In this document: positions 7,354 to 16,373 of the stretch, piece by piece
How the letters are laid out: the number at the start of each line of letters is the position of its first letter
How positions within the stretch are numbered: the first letter of the stretch is position 1
Made by a program: the position numbers and the translations under genes
Assembly (NCBI RefSeq): GCF_031119625.1
Contig: NZ_JAVHZV010000029.1
Coordinates: 124,001 to 188,000 of the forward strand
Direction: 5' to 3'
DNA: 64,000 bases
From: Pseudomonas sp. G34
Lineage (GTDB): Bacteria; Pseudomonadota; Gammaproteobacteria; Pseudomonadales; Pseudomonadaceae
Notes under the pieces: generated by a model
Databases searched by the model: none
Seen by the model: the letters and a program-made list of their open reading frames with translations, nothing else
What the model was told of the DNA's origin: nothing

Positions 7354-8940
7354 TCAGACGATGATGCCCTGGCTGCGCAGGTAATCGTCGTAGGTGCCGC
7401 TGAAGTCGGTCACGCCGTTGTCCGACAGTTCGATGATGCGCGTGGCCAGGGAGCCGACGAACTCGCGGTCGTGGCTGACGAAAACCAGCGTGCCCGGGTA
7501 GTTCTCCAGCGCCAGGTTGAGCGCCTCGATGGATTCCATGTCCAGGTGGTTGGTCGGTTCGTCCATCACCAGCACGTTGGGCTTTTGCAGGATCAGCTTG
7601 CCGAACAGCATGCGGCCTTGCTCACCACCGGAGATCACCTTGACCGATTTGAGGATCTCGTCGTTGGAGAACAGCATGCGCCCCAGCGTGCCGCGAATCA
7701 CTTGCTCGCCGGTGGTCCACTGGCCCATCCAGTCGAACAGGCTGACGTCGTCCTCGAAGTCGTGGGCGTGATCCTGGGCGTAGTAGCCGACCTCGGCACT
7801 CTCGGTCCATTTCACCGCGCCGGCATCCGGCTTCAACTCACCGACCAGGGTGCGCAGCAGGGTGGTCTTGCCGATACCGTTGGGGCCGATGATCGCCACG
7901 CGCTCGCCCGCTTCGACGGTGAAGCTGAAGTTCTTGAACAGCACCTTGTCATCGAACGCCTTGCTGAGGTTCTCGATGGTCACCGCCTGGCGATGCAGTT
8001 TCTTGGTTTGCTCGAAGCGAATGAATGGGCTGACGCGGCTCGACGGCTTGACCTCGGCCAGCTGGATCTTGTCGATCTGCTTGGCGCGGCTGGTGGCCTG
8101 CTTGGCTTTCGAGGCGTTGGCCGAAAAGCGGCTGACGAAGCTTTGCAGCTCGGAGATCTGCGCCTTCTTCTTGGCGTTGTCGGCCAGCAGTTGCTCACGC
8201 GACTGGGTGGCGGCTGTCATGTACTCGTCGTAGTTGCCCGGGAACAGACGCAGCTCGCCGTAATCCAGGTCCGCCATGTGGGTGCAGACCGAGTTCAGGA
8301 AGTGCCGGTCGTGGGAAATGATGATCATGGTGCTGTTACGCGCCGTGAGGATGGTTTCCAGCCAGCGGATGGTGTTGATGTCCAGGTGGTTGGTCGGTTC
8401 GTCGAGCAGCAACACGTCCGGATCGGCGAACAGCGCCTGGGCCAGCAGTACGCGCAGCTTCCAGCCGGGAGCGACCTCGCTCATTGGGCCGAAGTGTTGT
8501 TCCAACGGAATGCCCAGGCCGAGCAGCAGCTCGCCGGCGCGGGATTCGGCGGTGTAGCCGTCCATCTCGGCGAACTCACCTTCGAGCTCACCGACCTTCA
8601 TGCCGTCTTCTTCGCTCATTTCCGGCAGCGAGTAGATGCGGTCGCGCTCGGCCTTGACCTTCCACAGCTCCTCATGGCCCATGATCACCGTGTCGATCAC
8701 GTTGAATTGCTCGTAGGCGAACTGATCCTGGCGCAGCTTGCCCAGGCGCACGTTCGGCTCGAGCATCACCTGGCCACCGGAAGGCTCGAGATCACCACCG
8801 AGAATCTTCATGAAGGTCGACTTGCCGCAGCCGTTGGCACCGATCAGGCCGTAGCGGTTGCCGTTGTTGAACTTGACGGAAACGTTCTCGAACAGCGGCT
8901 TGGCGCCAAACTGCATGGTTATGTTAGCGGTGGAGATCAA
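7354..8940 (-). CDS. ybiT: ABC-F type ATPase YbiT, ribosome-associated
   Basis: A 528-residue soluble protein with two ABC ATPase domains and no membrane segments, of the ABC-F class that act on the ribosome. Walker A motifs are GANGCGKST (about 36-44) and GPNGIGKTT (about 352-360); both Walker B sites read LLDEPTNHLD or VMDEPTNHLD. The charged linker between domains contains SFVSRFSANASKAKQATSRA, which matches the P-site tRNA interaction linker region of this class. The sequence agrees almost throughout with Escherichia coli YbiT as I remember it, including LRQDQFAYEQF. The catalytic glutamates after both Walker B sites are present. Monocistronic with its own terminator. Confidence 0.94.
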   Translation of the reverse strand: MISTANITMQFGAKPLFENVSVKFNNGNRYGLIGANGCGKSTFMKILGGDLEPSGGQVMLEPNVRLGKLRQDQFAYEQFNVIDTVIMGHEELWKVKAERDRIYSLPEMSEEDGMKVGELEGEFAEMDGYTAESRAGELLLGLGIPLEQHFGPMSEVAPGWKLRVLLAQALFADPDVLLLDEPTNHLDINTIRWLETILTARNSTMIIISHDRHFLNSVCTHMADLDYGELRLFPGNYDEYMTAATQSREQLLADNAKKKAQISELQSFVSRFSANASKAKQATSRAKQIDKIQLAEVKPSSRVSPFIRFEQTKKLHRQAVTIENLSKAFDDKVLFKNFSFTVEAGERVAIIGPNGIGKTTLLRTLVGELKPDAGAVKWTESAEVGYYAQDHAHDFEDDVSLFDWMGQWTTGEQVIRGTLGRMLFSNDEILKSVKVISGGEQGRMLFGKLILQKPNVLVMDEPTNHLDMESIEALNLALENYPGTLVFVSHDREFVGSLATRIIELSDNGVTDFSGTYDDYLRSQGIIV

Positions 8941-9310
8941 AGGTGTTACCTATCAATGAGTTATGAGCGCTTTTGGCGGGCCGGAAGCGATTCCGAGCTG
9001 ATCCAGCTCACCCTGATTGGGGGCGAGTCGAGTCGTTGCGCAAAGGTTTGCAGCAGCATCCGGGCGGATGTCCGAGCTGCTGGTATATAGAGGCGGGGTT
9101 ACAAGCCTGATATCGCGGCTATTGTCGCATAGCTGCGCCGGCAGTTGAATGGCGGCCTGTGATCCTTGTTCGCCACAGCGCCCGGTTGCTCAGTGGCAGC
9201 CCGCTGCACCGGGCGCGCCTTAGCAAAGCGCCGTTCGGCCGGAAACGCGAAAATTTTCCTGAATCCCCGCCATAGAGCCTCTGTCACTAATGACAGACAG
9301 GGTATTTCCC
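8941..9310. other. Gene-free stretch between ybiT and a small zinc-ribbon-like gene
   Basis: This 370-base divergent region should carry the ybiT promoter and the promoter of the gene at 9311. A small palindrome GAGCTGATCCAGCTC is at 8996-9010. A 62-codon minus-strand frame at 9099-9287 has no ribosome site and no recognisable sequence. I see no convincing -35/-10 pair. Confidence 0.5.
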
Positions 9311-9598
9311 ATGCATGTCGATGAGGTGACAGTAGTGAGGTGCTTTATCTGTGGCGACGACGCTTGGTTGATTTCCAAAACCGGTACCTATGCGGCGTGC
9401 GACTGTCGCACCTGTGGTTTGTATCGGGTCGAGGGCGGCTGGATCCAGGGCATTGCAACGCCGGTTCCGGCCGAGGAGTTTCGTGCCTTCCTGCAATTGC
9501 AACGCGAGGAAAGCCCGGACGATACACCGGTGATCAGTAGCGAGTCGGCCAAGTCGCTGTTGGCGTTGAGTCAGCTGCATACCTTCCACGCGATCTGA
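9311..9598 (+). CDS. Hypothetical protein with a Cys-rich zinc-ribbon-like motif
   Basis: About 95 residues, not recognised. The N-terminal part has CFICGD and, after a short strand, ACDCRTCGLYR, so C-x2-C plus C-x-C-x2-C could bind one metal ion. The rest is acidic and probably helical. ATG 9311 was preferred to ATG 9290 because CAGGG lies about eight bases before it; the choice is uncertain. It stands alone between ybiT and the CigR-like gene. Confidence 0.55.
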   Translation: MHVDEVTVVRCFICGDDAWLISKTGTYAACDCRTCGLYRVEGGWIQGIATPVPAEEFRAFLQLQREESPDDTPVISSESAKSLLALSQLHTFHAI

Positions 9599-9731
9599 CG
9601 CCTCTGGCGTCCTTTCAGGGCTTGGGGTGGGCGGGCCTCAATCGCCAGTCGATTGCCTGGCCGCTACGGAACTTGTGCCGCGCCAGGCGTCTACAGTGCT
9701 GGGATTGCCCACTATTGAAAGGAACATCGAA

Positions 9732-10187
9732 ATGACCCGTTCACGTCTGCTCACCAGCGCCATGGTTTCGCTTGCGATGGCCTTGGCGCCGTGCCTCGCC
9801 TCGGCCGATCCGGGTAACGGCAAGGGGCACGGGCAGGGCAATGGTAAAGGTCAGGCCCAGCAGCATCAGGGGCAGGGGAACCAGGGTGGCGGGCCGAGTG
9901 ACGGCCGATATGCTGGCCCCAGCATTGATCGCGGCGGCATTCTGAGCATTCTGCAGGGCAATCGATCCTACTGGTCGCCAGGCCCCGCGCTGCCGCCGGG
10001 CATACAAAAGAACCTGGCGCGCGGCAAGCCGCTTCCGCCCGGTATCGCCAAGAAACTCGATGGCCGCCTGCTCGGCCAACTGCCTCGCTATGACGGCTAT
10101 GAATGGATGCAGGCTGGCGTCGATCTGATCCTGGTAGCTGTAGCCACCGGCGTCATCTACGCCGTGCTCAACGGCGCGCTGGACTGA
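9732..10187 (+). CDS. CigR/RcnB-like secreted protein
   Basis: A 151-residue exported protein. Residues 1-25 form a signal peptide ending ASA, followed by a Gly/Gln/His-rich low-complexity stretch (about 27-60). The middle has two repeats PPGIQKNLARGKPLPPG and PPGIAKKLDG typical of the anti-virulence regulator CigR family, which belongs to the RcnB-like group. The C-terminus (about 130-148) is hydrophobic, DLILVAVATGVIYAVLNG, and may sit in or at the membrane. ATG follows GAAAGGAACATCGA. CigR itself is known from Salmonella as an inhibitor of a secretion-system effector; a role here is not implied. Confidence 0.75.
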   Translation: MTRSRLLTSAMVSLAMALAPCLASADPGNGKGHGQGNGKGQAQQHQGQGNQGGGPSDGRYAGPSIDRGGILSILQGNRSYWSPGPALPPGIQKNLARGKPLPPGIAKKLDGRLLGQLPRYDGYEWMQAGVDLILVAVATGVIYAVLNGALD

Positions 10188-10274
10188 CCAGCAGCGACGC
10201 TGACGCCTAGCGGCTCGGCCTATTCAGCTGGGCCATTTACGTTCTTGAGGCGTTGTCAGCCGAGCGTGCTCCGG

Positions 10275-10508
10275 TCAGGCTTTTGAGCGAACGATACGCC
10301 CGGCCTTGATCTCGCCGGCATATTTGCTGAGCCGATCCTCATCGTTGGTCAGCACGCCGACCATGCGCAGAATCGCCCAGGCATCCGCCTCGTTTTCCGT
10401 TCCGCGGAGCCGCTCGGCAATTTTCAACAGGTCGACTGAAACCCATCGCAGGTCTTCGGCGACGGTTTTCAGGTCTTGTTTGAGTATCTGGGTTTGGCGC
10501 TGGCCCAT
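10275..10508 (-). CDS. Small helical hypothetical protein
   Basis: 77 residues, start MGQRQTQILKQDLKTVAEDLR, largely charged helix with heptad-like spacing. No motif recognised. Minus-strand AGAGGACCT stands just before the ATG, which supports translation. It stands alone between two plus-strand genes. Confidence 0.55.
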   Translation of the reverse strand: MGQRQTQILKQDLKTVAEDLRWVSVDLLKIAERLRGTENEADAWAILRMVGVLTNDEDRLSKYAGEIKAGRIVRSKA

Positions 10509-10822
10509 AGGTCCTCTGACGTTTGAAAGGGTGATTGCGGATTTTCACCCGCCCAGCCGCTCTGGCTGCAGGTGTTGAGTCGACCCATTATCGCGCTTTC
10601 CATTCCCCATCGAAATCGACTTTCCCGCACGCCTTGTCAAGCCAAGGGCAATGAAACCGATCCCAGTCGCCAGAATGATTGCGTTTGACCGCCATACCTC
10701 ACTACGACGCGCAATATCAAATGGCTATACTAGCCGGGTTGCTAGCGCTCAGGGGCTCCAGGGATGGTGCTTCGCTGCCTGCCATCTGCGTTTCCCATTG
10801 CACTCTTACCTGCGCGAATTCC
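10509..10822. other. Gene-free stretch upstream of the GGDEF gene
   Basis: The 314 bases contain TATACT at 10726-10731, a plausible -10 box about 90 bases before the cyclase start, without a good -35 partner at the usual distance. The open frame of the cyclase extends back to 10679, but those residues lack the membrane pattern that begins at 10823. Confidence 0.45.
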
Positions 10823-11992
10823 ATGGTCACCACCGTCATCCTCGGCATGCTCTGCGTGTACCTGCTGTGCTTTTGCGTGATGTTCATGCTGATCAGCACC
10901 CGGCTCGCCGACAAGAAAATGGGCATGGACGTGTTCGCGCTCGGCAATCTGCTGCTCGGCCTTGCCTATATCCTTCAGCTGTTCGGCGGTGCGCCTGGCT
11001 GGAGTGCGATAAGCGTCATCAACCACACCCTGACGCTCTGCGCGCCTGTCACCTATGTACTCGGCGCCATGCGCTTCTTCGAGCGACCGACAGCCTTACT
11101 GCGGCCTCTGCTCACCCTGGCTGCCACCTACACGCTCGCCCAGGCGCTGGTGCAGCTGTGGCTCGGCAACGAGGCACGCCACGCCTTGCTGGCTGGCGCC
11201 TGTGCGCTGCTGTTTCTGCTCATGACGCTGGTGGCGCTGTACGGCAGCCGAACCTTCGCCAAGGATCTGCGCGTCGAGATGCTGGTGATTGCGCTGCTGA
11301 TCGGCGGTATCGGCGCGCTGAACGCCGCCAAGTTCGCGATGATTCTCGGCGGGGGCATGGCCTCGCTGGACATGAACGGTGGCTTTCAGAAAGTCTTCTA
11401 TCTGTACATGTCGTTCCTGGCGACCGTACTGCCGCCCTGCGCGGTGTGGCTGGTGCTGCGCCGCCTTACCGATAAGCTGCGCAGCCTGGCGGCCCATGAT
11501 CCACTCACAGGGTTGCTGAATCGGCGCGGGCTGATGGATGCCCTGAGTGCCCATTTTCGCTCGCGTAGCGCAGAGCCTGCTTTTCTGTTGATCGTCGACA
11601 TCGATCACTTCAAACCTATCAACGACACCTATGGTCACCAGGCCGGCGATCGGGTGCTGTGTCACGTGGCCGATGTCATCACCGCCACCGCGCGCCAGGG
11701 TGATCTGATCTGCCGCCTGGGCGGGGAGGAGTTCGTGGTGGTCGCCCTTCGCTCGGACAGCACTGGTGTGCTGCAGCTGGCAGAGCGGATGCGCGCGGCA
11801 ATCGAAAAACTCGAAGTGCCTGATTTGAGCCGAGGTCAGGCCATTCGCTGCACGGCGACCATCGGCGTTTCGGAGCAGTTCGCCAGCGTGCAGGCGTTCG
11901 ATGAGTGCCTGCAACAGGCGGATGCGGCGCTGTATAGAGGGAAGAAGGCGGGGCGCAATCGGGTTGAGTGGGTTCTTGTGCAGGGGGCTTGA
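10823..11992 (+). CDS. Membrane-bound diguanylate cyclase (GGDEF)
   Basis: A 389-residue inner-membrane protein predicted to make cyclic di-GMP from GTP. Residues 1-215 carry about six hydrophobic helices with short loops, a probable sensory membrane domain. The GGDEF domain occupies about 225-385: HDPLTGLLNRRG, IVDIDHFKPINDTYGHQAGD and the active-site motif RLGGEEF, so the domain should be catalytic. No RxxD inhibitory site is evident five residues before GGEEF (the residues are GDLICRLGGEEF). Start ATG 10823 was chosen because the membrane pattern begins there. Downstream lies an ABC-transporter remnant. Confidence 0.88.
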   Translation: MVTTVILGMLCVYLLCFCVMFMLISTRLADKKMGMDVFALGNLLLGLAYILQLFGGAPGWSAISVINHTLTLCAPVTYVLGAMRFFERPTALLRPLLTLAATYTLAQALVQLWLGNEARHALLAGACALLFLLMTLVALYGSRTFAKDLRVEMLVIALLIGGIGALNAAKFAMILGGGMASLDMNGGFQKVFYLYMSFLATVLPPCAVWLVLRRLTDKLRSLAAHDPLTGLLNRRGLMDALSAHFRSRSAEPAFLLIVDIDHFKPINDTYGHQAGDRVLCHVADVITATARQGDLICRLGGEEFVVVALRSDSTGVLQLAERMRAAIEKLEVPDLSRGQAIRCTATIGVSEQFASVQAFDECLQQADAALYRGKKAGRNRVEWVLVQGA

Positions 11993-12003
11993 CTTAACAG
12001 TGG

Positions 12004-12211
12004 CTGAGCGTGGCGCGGAACGTGGGTTTCGCCGATGGCTGGATCGCCGAGGCCAAATGGATGCAGCAACTGCTGCGCGACGTCGGCCTGCCGGGGCGCG
12101 GCGACGCCTTGCCCAAACAGCTGTCCGGTGGCCAGGCGCAGCGCCTGGCCACCGCCCGGGCGCTGTACGGCAAACCCCAGGTGCTGCTGCTCGACGAGCC
12201 GTTCAGTGCTA
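12004..12211 (+). pseudogene. Remnant of an ABC transporter ATPase
   Basis: About 69 codons read as the C-terminal half of an ABC ATPase domain: LSVARNVGF, then the signature LSGGQAQR, then the Walker B VLLLDEPFSA. Homology begins three codons after a TAA and stops at FSA, where the expected LD is replaced by unrelated codons that run into a REP-like repeat. There is no Walker A, no permease neighbour and no start site, so this is a decayed fragment. The open frame 12010-12327 reported by simple translation is not a gene. Confidence 0.82.
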
Positions 12212-12317
12212 ATCCCACGCGCTGTAAGCGCCAGTTAGCGATCTTTCTGGGCAATGCGTACGTGCAACTACAAGGCAGAAGTGGCCGGCCGTGCTGCGAT
12301 TCAAACCTGCTCATATT

Positions 12318-12378
12318 GGTGGGCTGAAGCCCACCCTACGAGGCTGGCACGATCTGTAGGGTGGGCTTTAGCCCACCA
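12318..12378. repeat. Inverted pair of a GGTGGGCT repeat
   Basis: GGTGGGCTGAAGCCCACCCTACGA at the left is mirrored by TGTAGGGTGGGCTTTAGCCCACC at the right; each half is itself a palindrome. This is the layout of a Pseudomonas dispersed intergenic repeat doublet. It directly abuts the decayed ABC ATPase. Confidence 0.75.
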
Positions 12379-12483
12379 TTGCAAATGGTCGCTTCCGCCA
12401 CGTTGCAGTCAACATAGACAAGGCCCGGCATGAAGATCATAAGCAGGCGCTAAGCGCCCGCGTTGCAGGCGGGCGCCGGTGTG

Positions 12484-13335
12484 TCACACCACGCCGGTGG
12501 CCTTGGGGGTATCGGCGCGGCTGCCCCATTCGGTCCAGGAACCGTCATACAGGGCGCCTTCCGGTAAGCCAGCGACTTCCATGCCCAGCAGCAGTACCGC
12601 CGCAGTGACGCCGCTGCCGCAGCTGGTGATCACCGGCTTCTTGCCATCGACACCGGCTGCGCTGAACAAGGTACGCAGGGTCTCCACTGGTTGCAGGGTG
12701 TGGTCGCTGCGCAGCAGGCGGCTGTAGGGCAGGTTCTGGCTGCCCGGGATATGCCCGGAGGCGACACCCGCGCGTGCCTCGGCGGTGCTGCCATCGAAGC
12801 GGTTGGCGGCCCGGGCGTCGAGAATAAGCGTGTCGTCACGCTCGATGGCCTCCAGCACATCGCCCAGGCCACGTACCTTGCGGCTGTGTACATTGACCTG
12901 GAAATTGCGTTCGCTGGCAGCAGCCGGCTCACCCGCTTCGGTGGTGCGTTGCTCGGCCAGCCACTTGGGCAGGCCGCCGTCGAGTACCGCCACCTTCTGG
13001 TGACCGAAATAGCGAAACAGCCACCAGGCGCGGGCGGCGGAGAACAGTCCCTTCTGGTCATACACCACCACCCGGGTATCGTTGCCCACGCCTTCGGCAC
13101 CGGCCAGCCGCGCAAAGCGGCCCTGGGACGGCAGGGTGTGGGGCAGTGGCGTGTCGGGGTCGGAAAAGGCCTCGATATCGAAGAAGCGGGCACCGGGAAT
13201 ATGTGCCTTGAGGTATTCCTCGCGGCCATTTTTCCCTTCATTGGGCAGGTAGGTGCTGGCGTCGAACAGCACCAGGTCTGCGGCATTGCCTTCACGGGCC
13301 AGCCAGTCGGTTGTTACCAGAGGTCCAAAGGTCAT
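12484..13335 (-). CDS. sseA: 3-mercaptopyruvate sulfurtransferase
   Basis: 283 residues with two rhodanese domains (about 5-130 and 150-280). It transfers the sulfane sulfur of 3-mercaptopyruvate to thiols or cyanide. The active-site loop of the second domain reads CGSGVTA with Cys239, the signature that separates mercaptopyruvate sulfurtransferases from thiosulfate rhodaneses (CRKG). The start MTFGPLVTT follows AAAGGAGATCAAGC. Length is normal for the family. The ppiC gene follows on the same strand with its own ribosome site about 330 bases upstream of this gene's start. Confidence 0.93.
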   Translation of the reverse strand: MTFGPLVTTDWLAREGNAADLVLFDASTYLPNEGKNGREEYLKAHIPGARFFDIEAFSDPDTPLPHTLPSQGRFARLAGAEGVGNDTRVVVYDQKGLFSAARAWWLFRYFGHQKVAVLDGGLPKWLAEQRTTEAGEPAAASERNFQVNVHSRKVRGLGDVLEAIERDDTLILDARAANRFDGSTAEARAGVASGHIPGSQNLPYSRLLRSDHTLQPVETLRTLFSAAGVDGKKPVITSCGSGVTAAVLLLGMEVAGLPEGALYDGSWTEWGSRADTPKATGVV

Positions 13336-13445
13336 GCTTGATCTCCTTTCGCAGCGTTGGCGTTCATCCTGCCAGCTTGAGGAGCGCGGCGCAGCCCCTG
13401 GCGACCGGCTGTAACAAACCGCTTTCGCCGATGCATGGAACGCCC

Positions 13446-13724
13446 TCAGTCGCGGAAGAACACCTGCACCAGGTGATAGCCGAACTGGCTCTTGATCGGG
13501 CCGTGCACTTCACGCAGCGGCTTCTTGAAGATCACCTGGTCGATCACCCGCACCATCTGGCCGGGGCGTACCTCGCCGAGGTCACCGCCTTTCTTGCCCG
13601 ATGGGCAGGTGGAGTGCTTGCGCGCCAGTACGTCGAAGGCTTCGCCGCCGGCGATGCGCTTCTTCAGGGCAGCGGCTTCCGCTTCCGTCTTGACCAGAAT
13701 GTGGCGGGCCATTGCCTTTGCCAT
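13446..13724 (-). CDS. ppiC: Parvulin-type peptidyl-prolyl isomerase PpiC
   Basis: A 92-residue single-domain parvulin, cytoplasmic, which isomerises peptide bonds before proline. Family text: ARHILVKTEAEAAALKKRI, HSTCPSGKKGGDLG, and FGYHLVQV at the end; both conserved histidines are present. The frame opens at 13790, but ATG 13724 is preceded by TGAGGAACCTGTC and gives the usual 92-93 residue length. Confidence 0.93.
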   Translation of the reverse strand: MAKAMARHILVKTEAEAAALKKRIAGGEAFDVLARKHSTCPSGKKGGDLGEVRPGQMVRVIDQVIFKKPLREVHGPIKSQFGYHLVQVFFRD

Positions 13725-13867
13725 GACAGGTTCCTCATTTATCGGGCGCGTATTGTGCCAGTATTTGCGGCGCCAGCTAAATGGCGCCATTTATGTGGCC
13801 TGCGCGGGCCTTTGTCTCCAGTGAATCTTGGCTAACGTATTAGCTTCAATCGACGGGAACGCTGCTC

Positions 13868-15085
13868 ATGGATCTCCACGCAATGCTGAAAATCCTCTCC
13901 AGCCAGGACGGCTCGGATCTGTACCTGTCGACCGGCGCACCGCCTTGCGCCAAGTTCAATGGCGTACTCAAGGCGCTGAGCAGCGAGCCGCTCAAGGCCG
14001 GGGCCGTGGCGGAAATCGCCGATGGGGTGATGGATAGCGCTCAGCGCGAAGAGTTCGAGCGCGAGCTGGAGATGAACCTGGCGATCTCCATCAATGGCGT
14101 TGGGCGCTTTCGGATCAATATCTTCAAGCAGCGCAACGAGGTGTCCATCGTCGCGCGCAACATCAAGCTGGACATTCCGCGCTTCGAGGATCTGAAGCTG
14201 CCCGAGGTGCTGCTCAAAACGGTGATGGAAAAGCGCGGCCTGGTGCTGTTCGTCGGCGGTACCGGCTCGGGCAAGTCGACCTCGCTGGCCGCCCTGATCG
14301 ACTACCGCAATCGCAACAGCGGCGGGCACATCATCACCATCGAGGATCCGGTGGAGTACGTGCACCGGCACAAGAAATCGATCATCAACCAGCGCGAGGT
14401 CGGGGTGGACACGCGCAGCTTCCACGCGGCGCTGAAGAATACCCTGCGCCAAGCGCCGGATGTGATCCTGATCGGCGAGATCCGCGACCGGGAAACCATG
14501 GAGCATGCGCTGGCGTTCGCCGATACCGGGCACCTGGCGATTTCCACCCTGCACGCCAACAACGCCAACCAGGCGCTGGACCGCATCATCAACTTCTTCC
14601 CCGAAGACCGCCGCCCGCAATTGCTCAACGACCTGGGCAACAACCTCAAGGCGTTCGTGTCCCAGCGTCTGGTCAAGACCACCGATGGCAAGCGCCGTGC
14701 TGCGGTCGAGGTGCTGCTCGGCACGCCGACCATCCGCGACCTGATCAAGCGCAACGAGTTTGCCGAGATCAAGGAGATCATGGAAAAGTCCAAGAACCTC
14801 GGCATGCAGACCTTCGACCAGGCGCTGATCGACCTGGTCAACGAGGGCGCCATCGACGAAGAAGAGGCAGTCAAGAACGCCGACTCGGCCAATAACGTGC
14901 GCCTCAAGCTCAAGCTTTACCGTGAAAATCCAGCTGTTCCGGCGCCCGCTGCCCAGCCAGCGGCTGCGCTGGCCGAAGTCCGCGCGGCCAAGCCAGCCGA
15001 GCCGGCGGAGTGGGGCATGGAGCTGAAACTGGAAGACATCGAGGAGGAGGCGCCGCCCGAGGACCCGGGCCGCCGTGGTATCTGA
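13868..15085 (+). CDS. PilT/PilU family type IV pilus ATPase (PilU-like)
   Basis: A 405-residue hexameric secretion ATPase of the pilus-retraction family. Walker A is GGTGSGKST at about 130-138; the Asp box IEDPVEYVH, the His-box STLHANNANQALDRI and Walker B VILIGEIRDRE follow. The C-terminal text IMEKSKNLGMQTFDQAL matches PilU more than PilT, and the AIRNLIRE motif of PilT is absent. No pilT or other pilus gene is adjacent, so this appears to be a stand-alone paralog rather than the pilTU copy. A Pro/Ala-rich C-terminal tail (about 350-405) extends past the catalytic core. Confidence 0.87.
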   Translation: MDLHAMLKILSSQDGSDLYLSTGAPPCAKFNGVLKALSSEPLKAGAVAEIADGVMDSAQREEFERELEMNLAISINGVGRFRINIFKQRNEVSIVARNIKLDIPRFEDLKLPEVLLKTVMEKRGLVLFVGGTGSGKSTSLAALIDYRNRNSGGHIITIEDPVEYVHRHKKSIINQREVGVDTRSFHAALKNTLRQAPDVILIGEIRDRETMEHALAFADTGHLAISTLHANNANQALDRIINFFPEDRRPQLLNDLGNNLKAFVSQRLVKTTDGKRRAAVEVLLGTPTIRDLIKRNEFAEIKEIMEKSKNLGMQTFDQALIDLVNEGAIDEEEAVKNADSANNVRLKLKLYRENPAVPAPAAQPAAALAEVRAAKPAEPAEWGMELKLEDIEEEAPPEDPGRRGI

Positions 15086-15187
15086 CTGACACGGGCACTG
15101 TATGGGCGAATTTGTGCGGCGCTGTGCGTGGTGCGCATGCCTAGATGACCGTAGATTCCATGACCGATCAGACTTCTGGAGCAGGGC

Positions 15188-15799
15188 ATGCGCGTAGCCG
15201 TACTGACATTCGATGGTTTCAACGAGCTCGACTCGTTTATCGCCAGTGCCTTGTTCAACCGCCTGCGCGAGCGGGGCTGGCAGGCGCAGATCACCTGCCC
15301 GAGCGAGCAGGTGACCTCCATGAACGGCGTGCGGGTCGAGGCCCAGCAGCCGCTCGAGTTCGCCCGCGAAGCGGATGTGGTGCTTTTCGGCAGCGGCATC
15401 AAGACCCGCGAGATCGCCCAGGACGCAAGCATCCTTGAGCGTCTGCAGCTCGACCCGGGCAGGCAGTTGATCGGCGCGCAGTGCTCGGGAACGCTGCTCA
15501 TGGCCAAGCTGGGTTTGCTGCAGGCGCTGCCGGCCTGTACCGATCTGACCACCAAGCCCTGGGTGGTAGAGGCGGGTGTCGAGGTGCTCAACCAACCCTT
15601 CTATGCCCGTGGCAACCTGGCTACGGCGGGCGGCTGTCTGGCGGCGCCGTACCTGGCCGCCTGGGCCATCACTCGGCTGGCGGGTGAACAGGTGAGTGCC
15701 GAGGTGCTGCACTACGTGGCGCCGGTCGGAGAGAAGGAGGCATTCGTCGAGCGGGCCCTGCAGGTGATCCGCCCCTGTCTGCCAGACAGCACCGTTTAG
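15188..15799 (+). CDS. DJ-1/PfpI family protein
   Basis: 203 residues of the DJ-1/PfpI superfamily. MRVAVLTFDGFNELDSF opens a flavodoxin-like fold, and the nucleophile elbow reads IGAQCSGTLLMAKLG with the conserved cysteine near residue 99. The conserved glutamate (FNELD) that polarises the cysteine is present. Members act as glyoxalases, hydratases or redox-regulated proteins; the substrate cannot be told from sequence. ATG follows TGGAGCAGGGC. The stop overlaps by four bases the stop of the convergent thioredoxin-like gene. Confidence 0.85.
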   Translation: MRVAVLTFDGFNELDSFIASALFNRLRERGWQAQITCPSEQVTSMNGVRVEAQQPLEFAREADVVLFGSGIKTREIAQDASILERLQLDPGRQLIGAQCSGTLLMAKLGLLQALPACTDLTTKPWVVEAGVEVLNQPFYARGNLATAGGCLAAPYLAAWAITRLAGEQVSAEVLHYVAPVGEKEAFVERALQVIRPCLPDSTV

Positions 15800-16314
15800 G
15801 GCTGTTCGCGTTGCTCGTGGGCTTCGATGATCGCCAATAGATCATCGATCGTACTTTGCAGATAACCACCCGCTCGGTAGTCAGCCTGGGCTGCTGCGCC
15901 GCCGTCGACGACCGCCTGCGGTTGCTCGACGAAACGGCCGATCAGCTCGAACTGATCGTTCAGTACCAGCACCAGTGGAATCGAGATGCGCTCCAGCTCC
16001 AGCTGCGCTTTCAATCCATGCTCGGCGCGGGCCTTGGAGACGATCGCCAGGTTCACCTTGGGTTGCAGGCGCTGCAGATGCGCCATCGCCGCCAGGTTGA
16101 GCTGGCAGTCCGGGCACCACATCTCGCCGGCGGCCAGCAGATGATAGCGGCCCTGCACGGCTGCCAGGCGCTGCTGAGTCTTGGCGCTCAGGGCCTCGCT
16201 GCGGCCGAGCTGTGCCTGGGCGGCTCGTACCGCCTCGAGTTCGGCGGGCAGGCCGCGGCTGGCGAAGGCGGCGAATGGCTCGCCGATGGCGAACAAGTCC
16301 TGGTAACCGGTCAT
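15796..16314 (-). CDS. Thioredoxin-family protein with CPDC motif
   Basis: 172 residues, start MTGYQDLFAIGEPFAAFASRG. The active site GEMWCPDCQLNL has a CxxC pair (CPDC) in the place of the thioredoxin CGPC, and ISIPLVLVLND carries the cis-proline expected before the second half of the fold. The N-terminal 70 residues are helical and lack a signal peptide, so a cytoplasmic location is likely. The open frame reaches back to 16476 but the extension is Arg/His-rich. Its 3' end overlaps the DJ-1 gene's stop tail to tail. Confidence 0.8.
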   Translation of the reverse strand: MTGYQDLFAIGEPFAAFASRGLPAELEAVRAAQAQLGRSEALSAKTQQRLAAVQGRYHLLAAGEMWCPDCQLNLAAMAHLQRLQPKVNLAIVSKARAEHGLKAQLELERISIPLVLVLNDQFELIGRFVEQPQAVVDGGAAAQADYRAGGYLQSTIDDLLAIIEAHEQREQP

Positions 16315-16373
16315 TGGCGTGCTCCTGGTGCGGTGGCGCAGTGCAGCAGAAAAACCTGAGTGCGGCAACTGCC

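Noticed and set aside
7330..9090. 586-codon plus-strand frame
   Set aside because: Shadow of ybiT; the same codon-mirror composition and no ribosome site.
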